Virus record (IMG/VR): IMGVR_UViG_3300029258_003380
Span: 1-64,000 of that record
DNA length: 64,000 nt
DNA from: a virus
Direction: 5' to 3' (one strand)
The notes beneath the pieces are model-generated. The model did not search any database, was not told the DNA's origin, and saw only the letters and a list, made by a program, of their open reading frames with translations. This document shows, in pieces, positions 1 through 8,116 of the stretch. How positions within the stretch are numbered: position 1 is the first letter of the stretch; every line of letters begins with the position of its first letter. The translations under genes and the position numbers were made by a program.

Positions 1-36
1 CAGGATCAGGATCAGGATCAGGATCAGGATCAAGAA
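1..36 (+). repeat. CAGGAT hexamer repeat encoding Gln-Asp
   Basis: Five perfect CAGGAT units followed by a degenerate CAAGAA unit encode alternating Gln-Asp. The left window edge cuts the array, so the true copy number is unknown. Perfect short units like these change length easily by slippage, and the repeat stays in frame. Confidence 0.9.
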
Positions 37-480
37 CATAGTAAGCAGGGTGATGAGGTCAGGCGAGAATCGCCTTCCCTCCTGATACCGGATCCAGTTA
101 CTGGTCCACCGCCCCCCCCCAACGGAGCATCGGATAAACTCAAAGCGATATATCTGGCCATGCAGACTGTCAAATTCCTGGTACCCGGCAAGGGCGACGA
201 GACGATGTGGAAAAACATAGGCAACAAACGTGGTCCTGGATTGGCAGCTAAATTTGAGGATGCCTGCCCAGGTGTCCAGGTTGACAAGTTGATAACAAAC
301 CTTGCAGGATGGACATATGCGAACCCCCGAAAGGGAAAACGGGACTTGGGACGTTTTGTGTGGAACGCAGCAGTTAAAGAGCAAGATCAACCGAAGAGGT
401 CACCAGTGAACGATGCGTACCGCCATGGTGGTGATCTTGCAGACAAGATACAGCACACCAGAAGGGGAGGTTCTAGATAA
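1..480 (+). CDS. C-terminal part of possible replication protein (5' end outside window)
   Basis: The frame is open from base 1, so the start lies upstream and only the last 159 residues are visible. They begin with a Gln-Asp repeat made by five CAGGAT hexamers, pass through a Pro-rich linker (GPPPPPN) and end in a basic globular segment with GWTYANPRKGKRDLGRFV. A flexible linker followed by a small basic C-terminal domain directly before a DnaB-type helicase gene suggests a replication initiator or helicase loader, but I recognise no diagnostic motif. The stop overlaps the helicase start (TAATG). The function is inferred from position only. Confidence 0.7.
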   Translation, partial: QDQDQDQDQDQEHSKQGDEVRRESPSLLIPDPVTGPPPPPNGASDKLKAIYLAMQTVKFLVPGKGDETMWKNIGNKRGPGLAAKFEDACPGVQVDKLITNLAGWTYANPRKGKRDLGRFVWNAAVKEQDQPKRSPVNDAYRHGGDLADKIQHTRRGGSR

Positions 481-1946
481 TGGAAGGTCGAATTCCGCCG
501 TACGATGCGCATGCTGAAGCGGCATGTCTCGGAGCAATTCTGCTAAACAACGAAGCGTTGCCGATTGTAGGCGCCGCATTAAGTGATGCATCAGATTTCT
601 ATGTCGAATCAAACCGTAGGATTTTCGAGGCAATGGTGAAGCTATCTCGTGCTGGATCCGCCGTTGATCAGGTTACTCTTGGGGCCATGTTGATAGAAGA
701 TGGGAATTTGGAAAAAATCGGCGGCGCGATTGTGATACACAGACTGACCGAATCGGTCGCTACCGTGGCTAATGTTGAGCACTACGCTCGAATTATTACG
801 CAACACGCCGCTGTGAGAAGGATGATCTACGCTGCACAGGAAGTTGTTGCCGATGGATATCATAGAATTGAAAACACATCTGAGTATCTGGCTAAATCGC
901 GCAAATTGATCACGATGGCTGCTAGTTCTGGTGCTGTGGACGGACCAGTTCAGATCGGTGCTGAGATGTCGGAAACCATCAAAGAACTGGAATCAAAGCA
1001 GATGCCGAAAGGATTGGTTCGAACAGGTATAGGGAATGTCGATTCGCTTGTCGGTGGATTGTGGCCTGGGCTGCTACATATTCTTGGGGGTCGTCCCGGA
1101 ATGGGGAAATCGGCATACCTGCTCAACGTTCTGACCAATGCTGCGCTCGACGGCCGCAATGTCCTTTATATTCCGACAGAGGATGCCATGCGGTATGTTG
1201 TGCTGAGGGAACTAGCCCGGTTTGCAGACGTTGATCTGAACGATCTTATGATGCGGTCAGTGCACGACAACGATTGGGGACGAATCATTGATGCCGCAAA
1301 CACAGTGAGCAATATGCCACTGTGGATAGACGACACTCCTGGGCTGTCATCGGAGCGAATTGCTCAGGTAGCTGCTCTTCACAGCCAAGTGCACGGTCTT
1401 GATCTGCTGGTTGTGGATCATCTGGGCGAATTGACAGACAAGGGTGACAGCCAGACACATAGTATAGAGAAAGCCGCAATGGGGTGTCGCGACATAGCAA
1501 AAGAATTAGATATTCCAGTGATTCTGGCCTGCCAATTGAATCGCGAAGTAGAGTACCGTAAGGATAAGCGCCCAACGCTGCACGATCTTCGTCAGAGTGG
1601 CGCCATTGAACAGGCTGCACGAATAGTTTGGTTTGTGTATCGCCGTGGTTATTACCACCAGGGGTGTGACGAGGATCCGGATATGCAGTTGATCGTTGCG
1701 AAGTCGAGTCACGGCAAAACGGGCACGATACGGATGTGGTCTGACATGAGCAGGATGTATATTCGTGGGTGGGAGATAGACAGAGACGGGCCTTTCCCGG
1801 ATGAGAACTCTGGCAAATATGCTCCGCCTCAACACAATTATGGACCACATAGTGGGCGGAACACCTCCGCACAACAGGAGGATTTTTTTAACGGACAGAA
1901 AAGGTCGGGGGTTAAGAAGCCACCCCATTGGACAGAAGAATATTGA
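480..1946 (+). CDS. dnaB: Replicative DNA helicase, DnaB family
   Basis: A 488-residue hexameric 5'-3' replicative helicase. Residues 1-150 match the DnaB N-terminal helical domain (HAEAACLGAIL near the start). The RecA-like motor carries Walker A GRPGMGKS (about 204-211), Walker B LLVVDHLGEL (about 309-318) and the QLNREVEYR...LRQSGAIEQAA region that holds the glutamine sensor and arginine elements. The length is normal for DnaB. The ATG overlaps the preceding stop, so the two are probably translationally coupled. It should unwind phage DNA at the fork together with a host or phage primase. Confidence 0.96.
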   Translation: MEGRIPPYDAHAEAACLGAILLNNEALPIVGAALSDASDFYVESNRRIFEAMVKLSRAGSAVDQVTLGAMLIEDGNLEKIGGAIVIHRLTESVATVANVEHYARIITQHAAVRRMIYAAQEVVADGYHRIENTSEYLAKSRKLITMAASSGAVDGPVQIGAEMSETIKELESKQMPKGLVRTGIGNVDSLVGGLWPGLLHILGGRPGMGKSAYLLNVLTNAALDGRNVLYIPTEDAMRYVVLRELARFADVDLNDLMMRSVHDNDWGRIIDAANTVSNMPLWIDDTPGLSSERIAQVAALHSQVHGLDLLVVDHLGELTDKGDSQTHSIEKAAMGCRDIAKELDIPVILACQLNREVEYRKDKRPTLHDLRQSGAIEQAARIVWFVYRRGYYHQGCDEDPDMQLIVAKSSHGKTGTIRMWSDMSRMYIRGWEIDRDGPFPDENSGKYAPPQHNYGPHSGRNTSAQQEDFFNGQKRSGVKKPPHWTEEY

Positions 1947-1960
1947 AAGGAGTCAATTAA

Positions 1961-3268
1961 ATGACAGCTAAAAAGAAAAAAATGAACACCAAGAAAAAAG
2001 CACCGACTAAGAAGGCGGCAACCAAGAAGGTAGCGAAGAAAAATCCAGCGAAGGCACCAGAGGAAACAAAACCTGAGATGAAGAAGCCAGTGGAGACACA
2101 GGAAAATCCTCCGGCCCCGGTTGCGTCGAAGCCGCCGGCAGGGGGCAAGCCCACGTTGGAATCCATGATCATTGCCTGCCAGTGCGGATCTGCACGGTAC
2201 GAAGTCAAGAAGCGTACCAAGACATCGGTCAGTCTGATATGTGCCAAATGTGGATTGCGTTGCAGCGTCAAGGGTAACGTGGCACAGGTACGTGTCGGTC
2301 AACAGGAGGTCCTATACGCTTTGGCCCATACCGTGATTACCCCTGACGATACGCCCGAAGATTCGGGGCCTGGAGTGGCACCTGGCGAGAAGGTCGGAGA
2401 TGGCACAGGCGGATTTGGTGCAAAGAAGAAAACATGGCGGTGCCAACTCATGGATGGAGATCAGTGGAACGTTGTAGCCGATGCGATGGAACTTGCCAGG
2501 ATCATGAATTGCAACTCCGATGAATTTCGTGAGCAAACGTGGCAAGGACATGCCTTTGAGTTTATATGCGCAGATTTCAGATCAGGTGTTCCACAGGATG
2601 CGTTGCAAATCCTGGAGGCAATGAAAGCATCAGAGGCAGACGCGAAGAGAATAGCTGCTCAGGACAGCAAGCCCGAACCCACTGCTAGGAAGATACGCGA
2701 CATCAGGGCGAATGTGCGGGATAAGCTGGCTTACGAGTCGGGTTACCTCACAGCAGAAAAGATGGGTGGGGATGCTCGTACGTTGGACCTTCCCGGGGTG
2801 GATGATAACAAAGGGGTGCAGAACGAAGACAGTGAAGCAGAGAAACCTGAGCCCATCCAAGACGGTGGCCGTTTGATGCGTGCCGTTTCGAAAACATTGG
2901 AATCGTATGCAAGCGATGCAGCGGATATTGGTCTCGAGGGATCTGAACTGCCTGAGTTCGTTGTGCGTCAGGCATACATTCCTCCCAAGGACCTTATTGA
3001 AAAGTGGGCATCTGGGGGCGGTTACCTGGTAAGGATTCTGGGCAGTGATCGTACAATCGATCCCGATGGTGAGCGTGCAGTAGTTTGTGCCTGGGTATCG
3101 GTAGAACCTGCTGAGTTGGCGCTGGACTTCGAAATGGAGTACGATGACGCGGTGGAGGATATACTGACCACTGGGGCGGTTGAGGTCATTGAATTGCTGC
3201 CTCCGGACTACGACGATATTGAGCCATGGGACAAACCGCACTTTGCGGATAGAAGGGAGAAGCTATGA
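1961..3268 (+). CDS. Basic-tailed zinc-ribbon protein, unknown function
   Basis: 435 residues. The first 60 or so are a histone-H1-like Lys/Ala/Pro tail (KKAATKKVAKK) suited to binding nucleic acid. A Cys4 knuckle follows (ACQCGSARYE ... CAKCGLRC, about residues 72-98). The middle is hydrophilic, and the C-terminal third is acidic with a short conserved-looking block (AYIPPKDLIEKWASGGGYLV). The strong RBS AAAGGAG precedes the ATG by 8 bases. It sits directly after the helicase, so a role in replication or DNA binding is plausible, but I do not recognise the family. Confidence 0.85.
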   Translation: MTAKKKKMNTKKKAPTKKAATKKVAKKNPAKAPEETKPEMKKPVETQENPPAPVASKPPAGGKPTLESMIIACQCGSARYEVKKRTKTSVSLICAKCGLRCSVKGNVAQVRVGQQEVLYALAHTVITPDDTPEDSGPGVAPGEKVGDGTGGFGAKKKTWRCQLMDGDQWNVVADAMELARIMNCNSDEFREQTWQGHAFEFICADFRSGVPQDALQILEAMKASEADAKRIAAQDSKPEPTARKIRDIRANVRDKLAYESGYLTAEKMGGDARTLDLPGVDDNKGVQNEDSEAEKPEPIQDGGRLMRAVSKTLESYASDAADIGLEGSELPEFVVRQAYIPPKDLIEKWASGGGYLVRILGSDRTIDPDGERAVVCAWVSVEPAELALDFEMEYDDAVEDILTTGAVEVIELLPPDYDDIEPWDKPHFADRREKL

Positions 3269-3678
3269 ACGACACCAACACCAAGGAAAGTTCTGACGGA
3301 GTTGCCAACGATAGCGCGGAAAAGCCAGAAACCATGGAGGTCAAGATCAGACGTCGCATAGGTGCCGCTATTCAGGGCGAGGTGGACAGGCTCAACAAAT
3401 ACGCTGCAATAGCAAAGGATCAGAGGGGCGACGGCGCGTTCAAGCAGTATTGCCATGCCATTGAGTCGATTGCTTCTGTGAAAGGCCGTGCTGAGATGTA
3501 CTGTATCCAGGTCGAGATGGCGATGCAGACAGCTGCCATGGCTTCAGTCATGGGCGGTGTGATGGGTGGAGCAGCGAATAACAAAGGTCCGCGCAGTATG
3601 CCAACTGCACAGTCGGCACTTGAAGATCTGGTTCGTCGTGGCTCCAGTCCGGGACAGGAAACACCAAAAAAAGACTGA
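3265..3678 (+). CDS. Small hypothetical protein
   Basis: 137 residues, starting in an ATGA overlap with the previous stop. The N-terminus is polar and disordered. The middle is helical (IGAAIQGEVDRLNKYAAIAKDQ) and is followed by a Met/Ala/Gly-rich stretch (MASVMGGVMGGAANN) and a polar tail. There are no catalytic motifs and no family I recognise. It is probably cotranscribed with the helicase gene. Confidence 0.8.
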   Translation: MNDTNTKESSDGVANDSAEKPETMEVKIRRRIGAAIQGEVDRLNKYAAIAKDQRGDGAFKQYCHAIESIASVKGRAEMYCIQVEMAMQTAAMASVMGGVMGGAANNKGPRSMPTAQSALEDLVRRGSSPGQETPKKD

Positions 3679-3681
3679 ACG

Positions 3682-3701
3682 TGCTATTATTCTTTCGGTA
3701 G
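3682..3701 (+). promoter_or_regulatory. Candidate extended -10 promoter for lysis genes
   Basis: TGCTATTAT at 3682-3690 is a TGn-extended -10 (TATTAT at 3685-3690). GGTAG follows at 3697-3701, where transcription would start. No good -35 is visible 16-18 bases upstream. The downstream GGTAG also occurs after the -10 elements at 12145 and 21013. It would transcribe the amidase gene. Confidence 0.45.
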
Positions 3702-3724
3702 AAACTAGAAAGGAGAGTGCTGCT

Positions 3725-4639
3725 ATGGCAGTCACACAGAAGATTTCTCTCACGGGATCCCCGTTCAACGCTGACAATGCGCTCATCATAGATGGTGTTG
3801 CGATTGACATCGGCAATCGGGTCATCAAGTGGTACGAAGAGATAGGATACAGCCAATATCCCACGAATCGCTCAGTTCTCAAGACCGAGGATATGAAAAC
3901 TGGCAAGGTGAAGACGAGGGTAATTCAGGGCAAGCGGTACAAGGAGCGTCCCAAGGGCATCGCAGACATCCGACAGATACTGATACATCACTCAGGGGCG
4001 GATCGTGCAGACCCTGGTATTATGCGTGAAGTACTCCACAATCAACGTGGCCTGTCTGTTCCGTTTGCAATAGAAGATGATGGCAGGATCTTTCAGTTTC
4101 TGGACGCGGTAAAACTTGCCTATCACGCAGGTCGTATCCACAATAAGATCAGTATTGGCGCGGAGTGTTGTCTGTGGCCAGACGCAGGTGCACGGCCAAA
4201 CTACTACTCAGCATCCAACAGGAAACGCACCGGCAACCTTCCGCACAAGATCCGAACAGAGGTGCTACAGGGCATGAAGAAGGATGTGTTTTGCTTCCCG
4301 GTTCCACAGGTAGAGGCCACTGCGAAATGGGCAGCTAGTTTATGGCTTGCCGTATGTATGCTTGGGGGAAAACGCACTGGAGAATACAAAGTTCGTAACA
4401 GCCCAGTTGTTGAACTCGACCAAATGTTCAATGGGCCACCAAAATTTCCACGGAACGGAAAGGGAGAGATCCCCCGCAAGGTGTTTCCTCAACACTCGGA
4501 ACATGTGGGACTGATAGGACACCTCCAATGCAGCAAGCGCAAATGGGATCCGGCAGGATTTCCATGGGAGTCGTTTGAGCAAATGGTAGAAGAATATTTC
4601 TTGAAATACCGGAAAGAGTGGCGTGTCGAAAGGAGATAG
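3725..4639 (+). CDS. N-acetylmuramoyl-L-alanine amidase (endolysin)
   Basis: 304 residues. Residues 80-285 match the amidase_2/PGRP zinc amidase fold: ILIHHSGAD (His88-His89), FAIEDDGRIFQFLD, AYHAG, SIGAECC and the C-terminal ligand block IGHLQCSKRKWDP. These enzymes cut the bond between MurNAc and the L-Ala of the peptide stem. No signal peptide is seen, so export would need a holin. The ATG at 3725 is chosen because AAAGGAG precedes it at good spacing; an upstream in-frame ATG overlaps the previous gene. The next gene encodes a transglycosylase, forming a two-enzyme lysis unit. Confidence 0.92.
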   Translation: MAVTQKISLTGSPFNADNALIIDGVAIDIGNRVIKWYEEIGYSQYPTNRSVLKTEDMKTGKVKTRVIQGKRYKERPKGIADIRQILIHHSGADRADPGIMREVLHNQRGLSVPFAIEDDGRIFQFLDAVKLAYHAGRIHNKISIGAECCLWPDAGARPNYYSASNRKRTGNLPHKIRTEVLQGMKKDVFCFPVPQVEATAKWAASLWLAVCMLGGKRTGEYKVRNSPVVELDQMFNGPPKFPRNGKGEIPRKVFPQHSEHVGLIGHLQCSKRKWDPAGFPWESFEQMVEEYFLKYRKEWRVERR

Positions 4640-4640
4640 C

Positions 4641-5459
4641 ATGAGGAATGTATTGACTTATTCGATGATCGGAATTGTGGCGGCAGTATTTCTAATAGCG
4701 AGCACGGTGAACAATCGTGGTGATGCAGAGGCCGAGCCGCTGATTGATGAGAGAGCCCAGGAGGCGCTTGTGTTCGACGAACACTGCTGTACATGTGATG
4801 ACTGCGAACAGAACGGATGTGATGATGAAATAGAGGCAGTTGACCGTGCCGAATTTGAGATCAGCAGGGACCGGATGACACAGGAGGTCGAGTTACTCTG
4901 GCAGATGTGGTTTGACGACGAGAACGCGTCAATGACCGATCCACGCCGAGCACGCTTCACGGAATTTGCAGAATACGTCGCTGATGCTGTTATCATGTAT
5001 CAGGACACACCAACTGACGTCGGTGGCCAATTACCTGGACACAAGAACGATCACTTGATTATGGCATACATGATAGCCAAGGAGTCATCTGTAACTCACG
5101 ACGTAGTTGGGACATCCAACGAAGAGGTTGGGCTGATGCAATTGCACGGTGTATCTCTGGCTGGTTACTGCGATGAAAAGGTACAACACAATCCGAAACT
5201 GGGTGTTCTGCTCGGAGTCAGGTGGCTGACATCGATGTTGCCCAAATGCGCTAGCGAAAATTCGGGTGTGCTTGGTGCGGAGTATGACGCGTGGGATGAT
5301 TATGACTGGGTTGGTCCATTGTCTGTTTACGCTGGTGGACCGAGGGGATACGGCAAAAACGGTAAGTGCCTCCACTTCAAGACAATGCGAGAGCGTGTGG
5401 ACACGGTCCGGATCTATCGGACGAGAATCGATCACGAAATGGAATACTGGGAGGATTGA
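4641..5459 (+). CDS. Membrane-anchored lytic transglycosylase (SLT-like)
   Basis: 272 residues. Residues 8-22 are a membrane or signal-anchor segment (YSMIGIVAAVFLIAS). A short Cys cluster follows (CCTCDDC, 49-55), then an SLT/lysozyme-like domain with the catalytic-Glu motif AKESS (Glu148) and GLMQLHG (164-170). Such enzymes cleave the glycan chain of peptidoglycan. The N-terminal anchor means it can reach the periplasm without a holin. The start at 4641 follows AAAGGAG by the usual spacing, one base after the amidase stop. The Cys cluster is unusual for the family and might be oxidised in the periplasm. Confidence 0.82.
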   Translation: MRNVLTYSMIGIVAAVFLIASTVNNRGDAEAEPLIDERAQEALVFDEHCCTCDDCEQNGCDDEIEAVDRAEFEISRDRMTQEVELLWQMWFDDENASMTDPRRARFTEFAEYVADAVIMYQDTPTDVGGQLPGHKNDHLIMAYMIAKESSVTHDVVGTSNEEVGLMQLHGVSLAGYCDEKVQHNPKLGVLLGVRWLTSMLPKCASENSGVLGAEYDAWDDYDWVGPLSVYAGGPRGYGKNGKCLHFKTMRERVDTVRIYRTRIDHEMEYWED

Positions 5460-5460
5460 A

Positions 5461-5763
5461 GTGGGCATGCCTCTTATTGATACAATTGACAGGTTGCTGG
5501 AGGTGGCACGCCCCACGGGTCAGGCCCATCGCAGACTGCTCAAATATAGGGACCAGGTAACGCGCAATGTGTTTCTTGGACCGTCAGTGATGCGGTACAT
5601 CAACGGCCTGGTTGAAAAGCTGGACGACAAGATAGAATGTCGTTATCTCACACAACTAGGCAAATGCCGCAGCAAGAAGAGGGTATGTGATCATCTTGAC
5701 GACAACAGCGCGTGCCCGATCTATAAACCCAATAAAAAGGAAACAAATCGGAGGTACCAATGA
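5461..5763 (+). CDS. Small Cys-containing hypothetical protein
   Basis: 100 residues from a GTG start (5461), favoured because GGAGG lies 7 bases upstream; an ATG two codons later is possible but too far from it. The N-terminal half is helical (TIDRLLEVARPTGQAHRRLLKY). The C-terminal half has regularly placed cysteines (IECRYLTQLGKCRSKKRVCDHL...ACPI) that could bind a metal. No family recognised. Confidence 0.75.
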   Translation: MGMPLIDTIDRLLEVARPTGQAHRRLLKYRDQVTRNVFLGPSVMRYINGLVEKLDDKIECRYLTQLGKCRSKKRVCDHLDDNSACPIYKPNKKETNRRYQ

Positions 5764-6128
5764 AAAGTAATAACGCAGTAGTGGGAATCTACCGTCACGA
5801 TGCAGAGGGGCGTGGCAAAGAAGGACCGACGACATTGGTGGAGCGTGTGGAATTGGACATGCCAGTCAAGGCTCTTCTGCGCGGAAAAGGCTGGAAGGAT
5901 CGTGTGAGATCCGAAGGCGCAAAACGTGGGTTTCGTGTTTTGGCAGTGAGCGTTATCCATGGCGATGCAAATCTGGACATCGACATCGCACTGACAGTGG
6001 CGAAGATACCGGCTAAATTCGGAGAGAAGCGCAAAGCTGCAACCAAGTCAGGACGTCCAGTCGAGGGGCCCATAAAGACAGGGAAGACCATGGCAGCCAA
6101 ACGCAGAGCGGTCAGGGACGGGCAGTAA
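5760..6128 (+). CDS. Hypothetical basic protein
   Basis: 122 residues in an ATGA overlap with the previous gene. It has a compact core (FRVLAVSVIHGDANLDIDIALTVAKIP) and a Lys/Arg-rich C-terminal tail, consistent with nucleic-acid or envelope binding. I see no known domain. Its stop overlaps the next start (TAATG). Confidence 0.78.
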   Translation: MKSNNAVVGIYRHDAEGRGKEGPTTLVERVELDMPVKALLRGKGWKDRVRSEGAKRGFRVLAVSVIHGDANLDIDIALTVAKIPAKFGEKRKAATKSGRPVEGPIKTGKTMAAKRRAVRDGQ

Positions 6129-6949
6129 TGAATTGGCTTGAACTATTCGAGTCGTCCGAATACGAGCTGCCACTGGAGATGACAGGGGGAGATCAGTATA
6201 GAGGGGGCCCTGGCTATCCGGACGCTACAATACGAGAGTCCGAGTTGATGATTCCCACCCGCACCATTGTGCAGCGTGTTGAACTAGCTGCTACAGACTC
6301 CAGTGGTGAGAGGGAGGAGAAGATACGGATCTATCGAGTATTGGCTGAATTGGAAAATGGCGAGTTGGTAGAACTGACACGCAAGGCAGTCGCATCTGAG
6401 GCTCCCGATCCAGTCGATACCTCAGTGTGTGCAGCATGCCTTGGCAAAATACCTGACGGGCAGGCGAAGATCCAGGACGGCAAAGCCTACCATCGGATTT
6501 GTATTGGAGGCGGTGATGTGGTTGCAAGTTCTAGTGGCAATCGTGGTGGCGGTGTTCCTGCTGTCGATTCTGGTAGGAGTGATAACGGATCTTCTACGCC
6601 AGGGGACGCGCAGACAGCGGATGCAGTGGCACGAGAGGTTGAAACGCCGACGGTGACAAAAGTACTTGGTGATGACGTCAACACTGTATCACACCTCGTG
6701 TCTGTAACAAGCATTGACAAATACAGACAAGCTGTTACACTGTGGGCCATGATACACGGGACACGAAGTGGGACTGTTGTTGGGCGTTGGCCGTCTGGAT
6801 TATTCCACGGTGACATCCCAAGCAGGCACGACGTGGAGTACATCGATGATAAGTTTTTCGGATCCGACAGGGTGGTAACCGCGTCCGACCTGCGTGCGTG
6901 GAACGGCCTGTACAAGAAGGCCTTGAGCGAATTAAACCCGCCGCGCTGA
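6128..6949 (+). CDS. Hypothetical two-domain protein with Cys motif and disordered linker
   Basis: 273 residues. The N-terminal part ends in a LIM-like Cys/His cluster (VCAACLGKIPDG...AYHRIC, about 97-125). Residues 130-170 are a Gly/Ser-rich linker. The C-terminal part (about 185-273) is globular (YRQAVTLWAMIHGTRSGTVVG). The linker region is also open in the +1 frame and encodes a transmembrane peptide there (see 6516-6656). Function unknown. Confidence 0.8.
   Translation: MNWLELFESSEYELPLEMTGGDQYRGGPGYPDATIRESELMIPTRTIVQRVELAATDSSGEREEKIRIYRVLAELENGELVELTRKAVASEAPDPVDTSVCAACLGKIPDGQAKIQDGKAYHRICIGGGDVVASSSGNRGGGVPAVDSGRSDNGSSTPGDAQTADAVAREVETPTVTKVLGDDVNTVSHLVSVTSIDKYRQAVTLWAMIHGTRSGTVVGRWPSGLFHGDIPSRHDVEYIDDKFFGSDRVVTASDLRAWNGLYKKALSELNPPR
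6516..6656 (+). CDS. Embedded small membrane protein (candidate holin/antiholin)
   Basis: A 46-residue ORF lies wholly inside the 6128-6949 gene in another frame. It has its own Shine-Dalgarno GGAGG (6506-6510), 5 bases before the ATG. The product is one strong transmembrane helix (VLVAIVVAVFLLSILVGVI, residues 5-23) followed by an Arg-rich tail ending RLKRRR, so the C-terminus should stay cytoplasmic. It overlaps only the disordered linker of the host gene. The position between the lysis enzymes and the 8948 membrane protein suggests a lysis role. It could be spurious, but RBS, hydrophobicity and charge pattern agree. Confidence 0.5.
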   Translation: MWLQVLVAIVVAVFLLSILVGVITDLLRQGTRRQRMQWHERLKRRR

Positions 6950-6977
6950 AGCGGTTGGGCGGAAGGGGTAGAAGCAA

Positions 6978-7484
6978 ATGGGAACCAAGGATGACATCAT
7001 AGCTGCGATCCAGGTGGTCGCGGATGCAACCCTTGATGGGAACATGAGGATTTCGCTAGGAGCCCCTGGCGACAACGTAGAGAATAGCATCGGTGCATGG
7101 CAGCCAACTGGCGCTGCATGGGTGCCTGAGCCGAAGACATGGCCGGTGGTGGTCCAGGGATTTGCTAGTTGGATGGATAGCCATGGAGTTGGCAGGGCGG
7201 ACGTGTTCACAGCTGTCAATGTGTTCACAGTGAGCGGCAATATTACGATCAATCACTGGGTGGTGGAGATGAATGCGGCCGGTATAACGCTGACACTACC
7301 AGCGGCGAGTGCTGTACCGCGTGGCAAGCAAGTAATTGTCAAGGATGTTTTTGGTTCTCCTGCAAATGGTGTTGGTCCGACAGGTGTAGATACGATAGAC
7401 GGAGCACCTGGTCCGATTCTGACAGGACCGAATGGCGCGATCAGGCTATATAGCGACGGTGTATCGGATTGGAGGACATGGTGA
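6978..7484 (+). CDS. Fibre/spike-like structural protein
   Basis: 168 residues. The second half (ITLTLPAASAVPRGKQVIVK ... DTIDGAPGPILTG ... AIRLYSDGVSDW) matches the beta-rich C-terminal repeat often found at the ends of phage tail fibres and minor structural proteins. The N-terminal part is short and not recognised. Being far from the tail genes, it may be a small receptor-binding tip, a decoration protein or a fibre fragment. The stop overlaps the next start (TGATG). Confidence 0.7.
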   Translation: MGTKDDIIAAIQVVADATLDGNMRISLGAPGDNVENSIGAWQPTGAAWVPEPKTWPVVVQGFASWMDSHGVGRADVFTAVNVFTVSGNITINHWVVEMNAAGITLTLPAASAVPRGKQVIVKDVFGSPANGVGPTGVDTIDGAPGPILTGPNGAIRLYSDGVSDWRTW

Positions 7485-8116
7485 TGTTTCCCAAGTCGAA
7501 ACCGTACAGGTCGAAGGCATTCTTGAAATTCTGTCACGAAAACATGAAGCCGGCGCCTTGTTGTGTTTGTGGTGATCGCCCATGGGATCAACTTCACCAC
7601 TTCGGAGACGACGGGGGCCAGTCGTTGAAACCAAGTGACAACGAGGTAGCGCGTATTTGTATGCACTGCCACATGAAGTGGGATATGAAACGGAAAAGCC
7701 TGACCAAGCAGATTGATTATGAGAAACTAAGTATTTTGGAATCGTTCCAGAACGACGCGCTAAAGCTGAACCGTGCCTACATCGAACACCTCGAGGAAAT
7801 CAAGGAGCGTTCCACAGACAGCATGATACGCCATCTGCTCAAGGGCAACGATGAGTGTGCCCGGGAAGAGGCAGTCCAGCGTATATTTGGGCGCCACGGA
7901 CTTCATGGGCAGCATGGGATGGATGAGCAGGAATGGTGGGAGGCGTGGTCAATCAAACGATGTGGAAATATTCTCGACTATTTTGCCGATTATCTTAGGG
8001 AGATCGCAAACGAGTCCGACGGCGAACTGTCGCGAATTACTGCACAGGAAGCGTTGAAAAAAGTTGGGATGGAGGGGGAAGCACATGGGGAAAACAAAGA
8101 TCGAATGGTGCGATGA
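7484..8116 (+). CDS. HNH/Ref-like zinc-binding nuclease candidate
   Basis: 210 residues. The N-terminal domain has CCVCGDRPWDQLHHFGDDGG and ARICMHCHMKW, a Cys2...HH...CxxC arrangement like DUF968/Ref-type HNH nucleases. A long helical, charged C-terminal region follows. Of the possible starts, ATG 7484 has the best spacing (8 bases) from GGAGG at 7471-7475 and overlaps the previous stop. A DNA-nicking role in recombination or packaging is possible, but catalytic activity cannot be confirmed from the motif alone. Confidence 0.72.
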   Translation: MFPKSKPYRSKAFLKFCHENMKPAPCCVCGDRPWDQLHHFGDDGGQSLKPSDNEVARICMHCHMKWDMKRKSLTKQIDYEKLSILESFQNDALKLNRAYIEHLEEIKERSTDSMIRHLLKGNDECAREEAVQRIFGRHGLHGQHGMDEQEWWEAWSIKRCGNILDYFADYLREIANESDGELSRITAQEALKKVGMEGEAHGENKDRMVR

